This document shows positions 17,650-25,409 of a DNA stretch of 64,000 bases, piece after piece. The notes below the pieces were generated by a model. The model was not told the DNA's origin, did no database searches, and was given only the letters and a program-made list of their open reading frames with translations. Source of the stretch: an uncultured Oligoflexia bacterium. Its GTDB lineage: Bacteria > Bdellovibrionota > Bacteriovoracia > Bacteriovoracales > Bacteriovoracaceae. Numbering within the stretch: position 1 is the stretch's first letter; the number at the start of each line of letters is the position of its first letter. The DNA lies in assembly GCA_937120495.1 (NCBI GenBank), contig CAKZJW010000035.1, positions 1 through 64,000 on the forward strand, given 5' to 3'. The translations under genes were made by a program, and so were the position numbers.

Positions 17650-19026
17650 ATGAAGATGGACGCACAAAAAGAAGGATTTCCAAAAGGTATTAAGTATATC
17701 GTTTGGAATGAAGCAGCTGAGAGATATAGCTATTATGGAATGAGATCTATATTAGTTATCTTTTTAACTCAATACTTAATGATCGAAAAAAATACAGCTC
17801 TTAGTGACTATCACTTGTTTGCTGGTCTTTGTTATTTATTCCCAGTTATCGGGGCTTATATCTCAGATAGATTTTTTGGAAAGTACAAAACAATTCTATG
17901 GTTATCAATTGTCTACTGTATAGGACATTTATTTCTAGCTGTCTTTGAACATAGTTATTCCGGTTTTTATGCGGGACTAATGCTTATTGCAGTTGGTTCT
18001 GGTGGGATTAAGCCTTGTGTATCAGCTCACGTTGGTGATCAATTTAAACCACATCAAAAAGAATTACTTAGAAAAGTTTTTGATCTTTTCTACTTTATGA
18101 TTAACTTTGGATCATTCTTCTCTACGATGATCACTCCTTGGACATTAAAGCATTATGGGCCAGCTCTAGCATTTGGTATCCCAGGTGTCTTAATGGCGAT
18201 AGCAACTTTTATTTTCTGGCTTGGAAGAAACGAATTTGTTCACGTTCCACCAACTGGTAAACAACAACATGGAACGGCTGCCGTTTTATTTAGCGCTGTT
18301 AAAAACTTTTCTAAAAAAGAAGATAAAGGAATTTTAGGTGGTGCTCTTATTGATCATCCAGTTCAAGCAGTTGAAGATGTAAAAGCAGCAATGGGTGTTA
18401 TTAAAATATTCGCAGCAATTTCTGTTTTTTGGGCACTCTTTGATCAGCATGGTTCTAGTTGGGTTCTTCAAGCTAAAGAGATGAACTTAGATGTTAATAT
18501 TTTTGGATGGCAAGGAACTCTTCTGCCATCACAGATTCCAGCTCTTAATCCAATCATGGTAATGATTTTAATTCCATTTTTTACTTTTGGTGTTTATCCA
18601 TTTGTAAAAAAAGTTTTTGGATATGAGATGACTCCACTTAGACGTATGGGTTGGGGAATGTTTGTTGCGGCTGCAAGTTTTGTTTTTGTTGCTGTTTACC
18701 AACAGTTTCTTGATGGTGGAGATAAGATCTCAGTTCTTTGGCAAGTGATTCCATTTTTAGTAATTACAATGGCCGAGGTTATGGTTTCAATTACAGGTTT
18801 AGAGTTTGCTTATACTCAAGCTCCAAGAAGTATGAAATCAACAATAATGAGTATGTTCTTATTAACAGTATTTTTTGGAAATATGATTACAGCATTCATT
18901 TCAAAAATTAATGTTTTTGACGGACCAGCTTTCTTCTTATTCTTTGCAGCTCTTATGGGTGCATTTGCTTTATTTTTTGCATTCATGGCCAAAGGTTATG
19001 AGATGAAAGATTATATGGAAGAGTAA
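17650..19026 (+). CDS. Proton-dependent oligopeptide transporter (POT/PTR2 family)
   Basis: This 458-residue inner-membrane protein has about 12 to 14 hydrophobic segments and the POT signature ExxERxxYYG near the N-terminus (NEAAERYSYYG, about residues 20-30). The second signature region VGSGGIKPCVSAHVGDQF follows at about 115-132. Family members import di- and tripeptides with protons. It is the last gene of the pnp series, followed by a GC-rich hairpin. A peptide importer suits an organism that uses proteins as food, consistent with the many secreted proteases in the window. Confidence 0.93.
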   Translation: MKMDAQKEGFPKGIKYIVWNEAAERYSYYGMRSILVIFLTQYLMIEKNTALSDYHLFAGLCYLFPVIGAYISDRFFGKYKTILWLSIVYCIGHLFLAVFEHSYSGFYAGLMLIAVGSGGIKPCVSAHVGDQFKPHQKELLRKVFDLFYFMINFGSFFSTMITPWTLKHYGPALAFGIPGVLMAIATFIFWLGRNEFVHVPPTGKQQHGTAAVLFSAVKNFSKKEDKGILGGALIDHPVQAVEDVKAAMGVIKIFAAISVFWALFDQHGSSWVLQAKEMNLDVNIFGWQGTLLPSQIPALNPIMVMILIPFFTFGVYPFVKKVFGYEMTPLRRMGWGMFVAAASFVFVAVYQQFLDGGDKISVLWQVIPFLVITMAEVMVSITGLEFAYTQAPRSMKSTIMSMFLLTVFFGNMITAFISKINVFDGPAFFLFFAALMGAFALFFAFMAKGYEMKDYMEE

Positions 19027-19045
19027 AATACTTAAATCAATTAAA

Positions 19046-19069
19046 CCGTGGTAGGGCAACTTACCACGG
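19046..19069 (+). terminator. Hairpin after the POT transporter gene
   Basis: CCGTGGTA (19046-19053) pairs perfectly with TACCACGG (19062-19069) around an 8-nt loop, 20 bp after the stop codon. No T run follows, so this may be a processing or Rho-dependent 3' end hairpin and not a classical terminator. Confidence 0.5.
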
Positions 19070-19260
19070 ATATTCCCTCCAAAAAATGGCAATCCCAACT
19101 AGAACTCTCAAGTAAATAACTTCGATAATACGTATAATCAGTACGTTATATTAGCTCTCAATAGCACTAATTCGGTGTAATGGTAAAATATTAAAATAAA
19201 TTAAAATCTTTTATATTTAAGACGATAAAGAAATGGGATTAAATTTAAGGTTTGGAAATT

Positions 19261-21180
19261 ATGCAAAAAAACATTCTAAAATTACTTATGTCTTTATTAC
19301 TTGTACTTGGAGTTTCTTGTACTGAAGAAATATCTGAAGAGCTAAAGGAAGCTGCAAATGAATCAGCAAGTTCCGGAGGTGGCTCAGCGGTAAAAGGAAA
19401 GATGGCTTTAAAATCTACAATGGATGCTGGATTATCTCACTTCATGCATTTACAAGGTGACTCTAGAAAACCTTGTCAGATTGAAGCACCAGCAACCGGA
19501 TGGAAAGCTGAAGATTATCAAAAAGCACAAGCAACAGATTGTATTTTAGAAGTTGAAGAGCTAGATCTCTATAGAAATGGAGCAGAGTTTCAATTAAACG
19601 TTGATGCAAAACTTTGTGAGTATGTTTCTTATACACCAATGAGATTTGCAAACTTTCAGCCAGGTCATACAGTGAAAAAAGAATTTGTGGTTGGCTGTGA
19701 TGATGTATGTTCAGAACTTAGTCCTGACTATTGTGCAAATTTAGCTGGTAGAAAATTCTCTACATATGATGGAAGCTCAACAGTTCATAGTAATTCTAGT
19801 GTATTTCCTTTTTACGATGAGATATTTTCTGCAAATACATGTCGATATGATTATACAGATCCTCTTTTTCCAGATAATCCAAACTGTGATGAGGGAAAGA
19901 TCACTACATATAAGTATAATATTAGTGCTTATGAGAATCAGTGGTGTGATGGCGGATCAGTAAATTTAAGAACTGATAGGAATGCAGGTAACTGTGAAAC
20001 AGCAGGGGTTTGGACTCCGGCTCATTGTCCATCAGATCCACAATGGGAAACAGAAGCTGACTGTGACTTAAACGAGGGAGCAGGTTCATGGGTTTTCGAT
20101 GCTTGTTCTATCAACACTCATACTGATGAAGCTTCCTGTACAGCTACTGGTACATTAAGAGCATTAGATTGTATGATTCCTTCTGGGAGCGCTATTGTGA
20201 GACATGATGCAGATGCAATCGAAGAATTTGATTGTGGTGGAGATCGCGCATCTTGTTTTGAAGGTCCTGGAATAGATCTTGTAGATGGTGACCCTCGATT
20301 CTTTACAGGTACAATAGTTCAAAACGATGCTTTATCACCAGTAACAATAGATTACGATGTAGAAGCACCTCTTGATAGGGGGCACACTTCAAATAGATAT
20401 GCAGCAAGTTATCAAAGGACTTGTGTTAGTGATCAAGTAAAAAATGATTATGAAGGTGGCGGGGTAAACTTTGAAGGCGATAGTATTGAAGTAATGCCGG
20501 TATTCACTGGGTTTACTAATATAAAAGATAACGATGATGCATTTTCTCCAAATTATTTGGATGCATATCCTGTAATGGCAATTGATTCAGATGGAAATGG
20601 AATTGCAGATTATATCCCAATGGGAACTCATCCATTTCAGTCTGCAATGCAAATTGGTGGAACGGCAAATCTAGGAAGTAAGACTTATTACTCTATTAAA
20701 TGTTTAGATCAATCTAGAGATGTAAAAGCACAAATTCGACTTCATATAAGAGAGTGGGATAGAGCATTTACTAAAGATTCTGTAGCAATGAATAAAGTTA
20801 GTGATATTGATTCACCAGGTGTTGTTCTGATTGATAATAATGGAATTCATGACAATGATGACTTCTGGAATGATAGAAGAGATTGGGAAGACTGGTGGGA
20901 AAAATCAACTAGTATCTTCACTGATAATAACTGTCGAGAAGTAAAAGAGCATCCGGCAAAAGGTGAGTGTTTAACTTGGCAAGCAGGGGTTAGGCTTATT
21001 GATGTAACAAAGCTTAATATTGAAGATTGTAATCCGACACAAGGACCTGGGGTTTTTGATTATTGTTCTAATGGAGCTGATATCACCAGAAGATCATGTA
21101 TTTTAAATGGTGGTCAATGGGCAGACTCACTTTGGGTTAGTGATGATAATAGTAAGTCTAACTTTCCAGGTGAAATCTAA
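19261..21180 (+). CDS. Cysteine-rich lipoprotein, function unknown
   Basis: The 639-residue product begins MQKNILKLLMSLLLVLGVSC, a lipoprotein signal with the lipobox LGVSC, so it is probably lipid-anchored. I favour ATG 19261 over the in-frame TTG at 19252. The mature chain has many cysteines. Between about residues 225 and 305 short Cys-x-Gly-x-Trp-like units recur (AGNCETAGVW, EADCDLNEGAGSW, EASCTATGTL), and a related RRSCILNGGQW lies near the C-terminus. This suggests a repeated disulphide module in an exported protein. I recognise no enzyme family. It is followed by an outer-membrane-like gene. Confidence 0.72.
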   Translation: MQKNILKLLMSLLLVLGVSCTEEISEELKEAANESASSGGGSAVKGKMALKSTMDAGLSHFMHLQGDSRKPCQIEAPATGWKAEDYQKAQATDCILEVEELDLYRNGAEFQLNVDAKLCEYVSYTPMRFANFQPGHTVKKEFVVGCDDVCSELSPDYCANLAGRKFSTYDGSSTVHSNSSVFPFYDEIFSANTCRYDYTDPLFPDNPNCDEGKITTYKYNISAYENQWCDGGSVNLRTDRNAGNCETAGVWTPAHCPSDPQWETEADCDLNEGAGSWVFDACSINTHTDEASCTATGTLRALDCMIPSGSAIVRHDADAIEEFDCGGDRASCFEGPGIDLVDGDPRFFTGTIVQNDALSPVTIDYDVEAPLDRGHTSNRYAASYQRTCVSDQVKNDYEGGGVNFEGDSIEVMPVFTGFTNIKDNDDAFSPNYLDAYPVMAIDSDGNGIADYIPMGTHPFQSAMQIGGTANLGSKTYYSIKCLDQSRDVKAQIRLHIREWDRAFTKDSVAMNKVSDIDSPGVVLIDNNGIHDNDDFWNDRRDWEDWWEKSTSIFTDNNCREVKEHPAKGECLTWQAGVRLIDVTKLNIEDCNPTQGPGVFDYCSNGADITRRSCILNGGQWADSLWVSDDNSKSNFPGEI

Positions 21181-21195
21181 AAAAGTCTTTTATTT

Positions 21196-21230
21196 TTAAC
21201 CTCTAGTGTTAAACTATTACTAGAGGTTAA
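21196..21230 (+). promoter_or_regulatory. Hairpin sequestering a ribosome-binding site
   Basis: TTAACCTCTAGT (21196-21207) is a perfect reverse complement of ACTAGAGGTTAA (21219-21230), giving a 12-bp stem around an 11-nt loop. The right arm contains the Shine-Dalgarno AGAGG and ends one base before the ATG at 21231. No T tract follows, so this is not an obvious terminator. If the RNA folds as drawn it would block initiation. Confidence 0.6.
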
Positions 21231-22067
21231 ATGAAATATATCTTAGTTTTATTATCCATTATTTCGTGTAATGTATTCGCTGCAAAGTGGGCTACAGTCA
21301 CATCCAAAAAAGCGATTATCTATGCCGATAGAGAAATGACTTCTTCTATAGGTTATATTAAAAAAGGTAAAAGAGTTAGAGTGGGTGAAAAGACTAGGCG
21401 AGGTGGTAAACTTCTTCCAATAGTTGTTAGAAAAAAAATAGCCTATATTAAAGTTAGTGATATCAATTCAAGTGTTAAGCTGACGCAGCTAGAATCAGCA
21501 AGTCAAAGAATTAAAGATGTTCAAATTAAGTCTGATGAAACAAGAATAAGTGCTTTTTATTCAGGTTATGCTTCGTTAATAAGCATTAAACAAAGTGAAT
21601 CATTTGCTAATGATACTTATGAAGATAGCCTTTTTTATTTTAATGGGTTTGGTGTACGAGGATACCTTTCAAAATCAAACTCTAAAAAGACTTGGAGAAT
21701 GAGTCTTGAGAGTGCCTCAACTTTGACTGAAAAAAATAAAATTAGCTTTATTGCACTTACTCCTGAAATATCTTTTGATTTTATAGAATTTACTAACTAT
21801 TCATTTCGTGGATACATAGGGCTGCCTATTGTTCCTTTTGCTCAGTATTCATATGATGGTCTTTTTACTGTGAATGGTTATGGACTTGGAGCAAGTGCAG
21901 GAGCTGAGATGGAGTTTAAGCTAAAAAATAGTTTTGGCCTTCATTTCGATGCCGGATATCAGTTTTTAAAACTATTTTACCGCCTACCTTCTGATGCGGG
22001 AATTGATGAATTTAATCCTGTTTTTAATGGAGCGAGATTTTCAGCTGCAATTAGTTACGCTTACTAA
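21231..22067 (+). CDS. Secreted protein with SH3-like domain and probable beta-barrel
   Basis: The 278-residue product has a signal peptide (MKYILVLLSIISCNVFAA). An SH3-like segment follows (about residues 19-88: WATVTSKKAIIYAD..GYIKKGKRVRVGEK), as in SH3b domains that bind cell-wall material. The remaining 190 residues show alternating hydrophobic strands ending in an aromatic-rich C-terminus (AAISYAY), consistent with a small outer-membrane beta-barrel. The start lies at the base of a strong hairpin that hides its ribosome-binding site. It converges on and overlaps the neighbouring Ntn-hydrolase gene by four bases. Function is unknown. Confidence 0.7.
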   Translation: MKYILVLLSIISCNVFAAKWATVTSKKAIIYADREMTSSIGYIKKGKRVRVGEKTRRGGKLLPIVVRKKIAYIKVSDINSSVKLTQLESASQRIKDVQIKSDETRISAFYSGYASLISIKQSESFANDTYEDSLFYFNGFGVRGYLSKSNSKKTWRMSLESASTLTEKNKISFIALTPEISFDFIEFTNYSFRGYIGLPIVPFAQYSYDGLFTVNGYGLGASAGAEMEFKLKNSFGLHFDAGYQFLKLFYRLPSDAGIDEFNPVFNGARFSAAISYAY

Positions 22068-23686
22068 GCATAGATGTAGACGATATCTAAAATTTCAATT
22101 CTTGGAATTATAAATTTTCTTAAAAATTTAATTGCAACAGGCTTGAGTTTTACTTCTTTTTCATAAATTTTTTGAATGTTCTGGTTTTTAATCTGCTTTA
22201 GATGGGTTTGATCTTGTTCGTAACCTAAGATCTTTTCAAGTCTCATTAAGAATAGGATTCGATGTTCTTCTAGGTAAGGTGGTAGCTTCTTGTCTAATTT
22301 TTCAAAATCGTTATAGATATATGAAAGATCTTTTTTTGAATCTTCATGCATATATTGCCAAACGCTAAAGAAGAACTTTGCAATATAGTACTCAGCATAG
22401 CCTTCGAGGTGAACGATTGATAATTGTAGGAGGTGGTATGCTTTTTCTATATTTCCTATATCCATTGCAGATTGGGCATTTGCAATACACTCAATACCTT
22501 TATTGTAATTTGTTTCTTTGTGCTTTTTATCTTTGATAACTTTTTGCTCTATTTCTTCGTGAATCGATGAGAGTTTATGAAAAGAGCCTTTGAATATTTT
22601 CGGAGCATGTCCCTTTAAATAATAACTAGAACTATCAGCAGTATTAAAAGTAAGGGCTTGGATAGAGCTTGGTGTAATTGTACTCATTTTCCAGTTTTTT
22701 GCAGATTTTCTTTTTGTAGGGTTGATTTGAGTTAAAGCTTTAAGAACTTCAAGTGGAATGTCTTTGCTTTGATAATCAAATTTTTTCATTTTATCAAATA
22801 TAAAGTCTTTCCTCATCAAGCATTGAGCCTGGTTACCATAGGGTTGAAGCGTTTCGCTTTCTTTAGAGGATACAAGTGGTCTATTGTTAAAATATAGAAA
22901 CTTATTATCCTTTAGATCGTATTTTTCTGTGTAAACCTGTGCACCTTTAATATCAAAGTTTGCAACACTGCCAGTCTTATCACTGCATATTATACCCCAA
23001 TGTGCCATTGAGGGATTTTGCGAGAGATATTTTTTTACTTCACTTGTAGTTGTGCAGTATGAACTCAACTGATACATCAATGAAAAAATCGATTGTCCGG
23101 TAATATCAAAGTAATCACCGTGTTTATAGTGAAGAGCTAGTGTTAAACCTTTTTCATTCGCACTTGAAAGGGAAGGAAAAGGCATTCCAACAGTTGCATA
23201 TGAAAACGATTTTAATCTATTACTAAAGTTATAGTGGACAGCTCTCTCATACTCTTCGTAGGGGCCACTTATAGCATAATCAAGAACTCTACCATGAACA
23301 GGTGCCTTGTTATTTTTGTCCCATACTAGAAGGCTCGAACACCCTGGAACGACACTTAAAAGATTGGGCATCCATTTGTTAAAAGCAGCTACAATCTCAG
23401 GAAGAAGCAGAGTAAAAAGAACATCTGAGTAGGGTTTCTCTAAACCTTCAGCATAGGCCTTTAATTCAGACTCTAACTTTATAGATCCTTTTTTAGTGTA
23501 GATTGCAGTGGCTTCTGTGACTTTTTTGATAAGTTTGGCCGTATACTCCGATCTCATACATAGCTTAGTGATTTGCTCCTGTATCAATATATACCCATCA
23601 CGATCTTTTTTACCCAAAGAATAAAAGTTTTCCTCTGGATTACCGAATAATTTAATAATAGGCAGTTGATCGTTGTCATTTATCAT
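22064..23686 (-). CDS. Ntn-hydrolase (C45 / acid ceramidase-like) with helical C-terminus
   Basis: In this 540-residue protein, residues about 95-330 resemble the N-terminal-nucleophile amidohydrolases related to acyl-CoA:6-APA acyltransferase (C45) and acid ceramidase/NAAA. The likely nucleophile is Cys116 in VVPGCSSLL, followed by the GRVLDY motif, which matches the family's GRNLDY/F. The fold normally self-cleaves before the Cys; here about 115 residues precede it. Residues about 370-470 are helical with TPR-like spacing. No signal peptide is seen, so action in the cytoplasm is likely. The substrate is an amide of unknown type. Confidence 0.68.
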   Translation of the reverse strand: MINDNDQLPIIKLFGNPEENFYSLGKKDRDGYILIQEQITKLCMRSEYTAKLIKKVTEATAIYTKKGSIKLESELKAYAEGLEKPYSDVLFTLLLPEIVAAFNKWMPNLLSVVPGCSSLLVWDKNNKAPVHGRVLDYAISGPYEEYERAVHYNFSNRLKSFSYATVGMPFPSLSSANEKGLTLALHYKHGDYFDITGQSIFSLMYQLSSYCTTTSEVKKYLSQNPSMAHWGIICSDKTGSVANFDIKGAQVYTEKYDLKDNKFLYFNNRPLVSSKESETLQPYGNQAQCLMRKDFIFDKMKKFDYQSKDIPLEVLKALTQINPTKRKSAKNWKMSTITPSSIQALTFNTADSSSYYLKGHAPKIFKGSFHKLSSIHEEIEQKVIKDKKHKETNYNKGIECIANAQSAMDIGNIEKAYHLLQLSIVHLEGYAEYYIAKFFFSVWQYMHEDSKKDLSYIYNDFEKLDKKLPPYLEEHRILFLMRLEKILGYEQDQTHLKQIKNQNIQKIYEKEVKLKPVAIKFLRKFIIPRIEILDIVYIYA

Positions 23687-23724
23687 TGAGATATTTTAAC
23701 GCAAATTTGTCCTTAGAGGTAGTT

Positions 23725-23940
23725 ATGAAAATAAGTTTTTTAGACAATCATACTTTTGTTGTAATATGCCTGATATTATCAGTTATTAGGGTTGTTTTAG
23801 AGGTTATAAAATTCGATTTTTCTAAACTTCCTATAACAAGAAGATTACCTAAAAATTTCGATAATAAATTCCATAAATGGGGATTGTATTTTAGTGTTGG
23901 ATATCTAATTCTTTTTTCGCCAGGGTTTTTATTTAGCTAA
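23725..23940 (+). CDS. Small two-helix membrane protein
   Basis: The start is taken at ATG 23725, preceded by GAGGTAGTT; this gives 71 residues. Two hydrophobic segments (about residues 8-26 and 50-68) flank a basic loop, so it is probably an inner-membrane protein. I recognise no family. Its stop overlaps the convergent acylphosphatase gene by four bases. An in-frame upstream ATG at 23686 exists but lacks a clear ribosome-binding site. Confidence 0.55.
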   Translation: MKISFLDNHTFVVICLILSVIRVVLEVIKFDFSKLPITRRLPKNFDNKFHKWGLYFSVGYLILFSPGFLFS

Positions 23941-24218
23941 TACTTGATTGAAAAACTATCATGTGTAAAAGCAGGAATTTCATCTAGAGTTTCTTCAACT
24001 TCGCGAACTTCCGATATATGAGAGCCTTTTACAGCGTATCTTCTAATGTCTTTTAATTGTTCTATTGTTCCTTGAGCAACAATTTCAACTGTACCATTGG
24101 GCTTATTCCAAATAAAACCACGGGCCATATTTTGCTCTTGTTCAATTTGTTCAATAATTGAATGTCTATATCCAACACCCTGAACTCGTCCGTGAACAAT
24201 TAATCTCATCTCTAACAT
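23937..24218 (-). CDS. acyP: Acylphosphatase
   Basis: The 93-residue protein is a typical acylphosphatase. The motif VHGRVQGVGYR at residues 8-18 contains the phosphate-binding loop and catalytic Arg18. The catalytic Asn is Asn38 in GFIWNKPNGTVE. The enzyme hydrolyses acyl phosphates such as carbamoyl phosphate in the cytoplasm. It is a stand-alone gene with convergent neighbours on one side and a divergent gene on the other. Confidence 0.95.
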   Translation of the reverse strand: MLEMRLIVHGRVQGVGYRHSIIEQIEQEQNMARGFIWNKPNGTVEIVAQGTIEQLKDIRRYAVKGSHISEVREVEETLDEIPAFTHDSFSIKY

Positions 24219-24269
24219 AACAGCCTTTTAACACTTATTGTTACTAGAATATTATCATATAATAGTCTT

Positions 24270-25331
24270 ATGAAAAGACCTTACTTAGTGAATTTTATGT
24301 CCATCAAATCTATGGGACAAATATCGATAAAGACAACAGTGACGGACTCAACAAAGCCCGAAAAAGATGGTCTAAAAGCCACAAGCCCGATTCAAAGTAT
24401 TGGCTTTATGAAAAGCTCTGAGTATAGGGTGAAAATCGTAGGTCTTGATAAAGATCAAAATGAAATTTTTATTCGTGAGTATGAATCTGATTCCTATGGA
24501 TGTTTTGATATTAAAATCCCTGCAAATTTGAGTGGACTCGAAATTGAAGCTCTACAGATATATGAAGTTTCTTATTACAGTGGTCTGCAACTTCTACTTG
24601 GTACGTTTTTGCCACTTACAATTGAAGAGCCAAAAAAAATAATAATTTGTGATTTTGATAAAACACTTGTTGATACAAAATTTTCAACGGTAAAGGATGT
24701 ATACTTTTCTTTAAGTACTCCTTTGACTGAATTCCCAAATATTGAAGGAAGTATTGATCTTTTAAGACAGCATATGGATGATAACTTTCAACCGTTTATT
24801 CTTTCTGCCTCTCCGCATTTTTACGAGAATGCGCTTCGCGATTGGTTTTACCAAAATCAAATTTATACAGATAATATTTTTTTGAAAGATTATCGAAAGA
24901 TTTTCTCTTTTGGTGATGGAGTCTTAAAAATAAAGGATATGAAGAATCAAGGTTTTTATAAGTTAAACCAACTGGTTAATATTTTACTTATGACCGGTAT
25001 TCCAAAAGAATTAGTTTTAGTCGGTGATGGTTTTGAGTCTGATCCATTTATTTATTTATGTCTATATTCAATTCTTGTTGATCGACAAGACCCTTGGATG
25101 CTTTGGAATAAAGTAAAAAAAGAAAAGGCTTTTAAACTAACCAATAAGCAAAATTCACAGTTTTTATCGAAATTTTATCAATTAAGTGAGATTACTAAAA
25201 AGAGTCAACAGTCTGATGTGAAAATATTTATTCGCTGTAATAGTGTTATTTTAGATAAAGCAAAATCAAAATCATTTAAGCTTAATTTCGTAGAGAAAAA
25301 TAAAGATAAGGTTAAATATTATTTGGCTTGA
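24270..25331 (+). CDS. HAD-superfamily phosphatase, App1-like (DUF2183)
   Basis: The 353-residue protein has an N-terminal beta-rich segment (residues 1-115) and a HAD domain. HAD motif I is ICDFDKTLVDT at about 128-138, motif II is a Ser in FILSASPHF near 175, and motif IV is LVGDGFESDP near 250. This matches the App1/DUF2183 arrangement, whose yeast founder is a phosphatidate phosphatase. A lipid-phosphate substrate is therefore plausible but unproven. It lies alone, divergent from acyP, and a hairpin follows it. Confidence 0.75.
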   Translation: MKRPYLVNFMSIKSMGQISIKTTVTDSTKPEKDGLKATSPIQSIGFMKSSEYRVKIVGLDKDQNEIFIREYESDSYGCFDIKIPANLSGLEIEALQIYEVSYYSGLQLLLGTFLPLTIEEPKKIIICDFDKTLVDTKFSTVKDVYFSLSTPLTEFPNIEGSIDLLRQHMDDNFQPFILSASPHFYENALRDWFYQNQIYTDNIFLKDYRKIFSFGDGVLKIKDMKNQGFYKLNQLVNILLMTGIPKELVLVGDGFESDPFIYLCLYSILVDRQDPWMLWNKVKKEKAFKLTNKQNSQFLSKFYQLSEITKKSQQSDVKIFIRCNSVILDKAKSKSFKLNFVEKNKDKVKYYLA

Positions 25332-25362
25332 TCTTTTTGATTCATTGTCGTGGAAAATAGAC

Positions 25363-25395
25363 CGGCAAAGAAAAAGTAAAACTTCTTCTTTACCG
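25363..25395. terminator. Probable bidirectional terminator between convergent genes
   Basis: CGG-AAAGAA-AAG (25363-25376) pairs with CTT-TTCTTT-CCG (25382-25395), with two internal mismatches, and is followed by ATTTTATTT on the + strand. It lies between the HAD phosphatase gene and the end of acnB, which converge. Stem imperfections lower confidence. Confidence 0.5.
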
Positions 25396-25409
25396 ATTTT
25401 ATTTAAATC

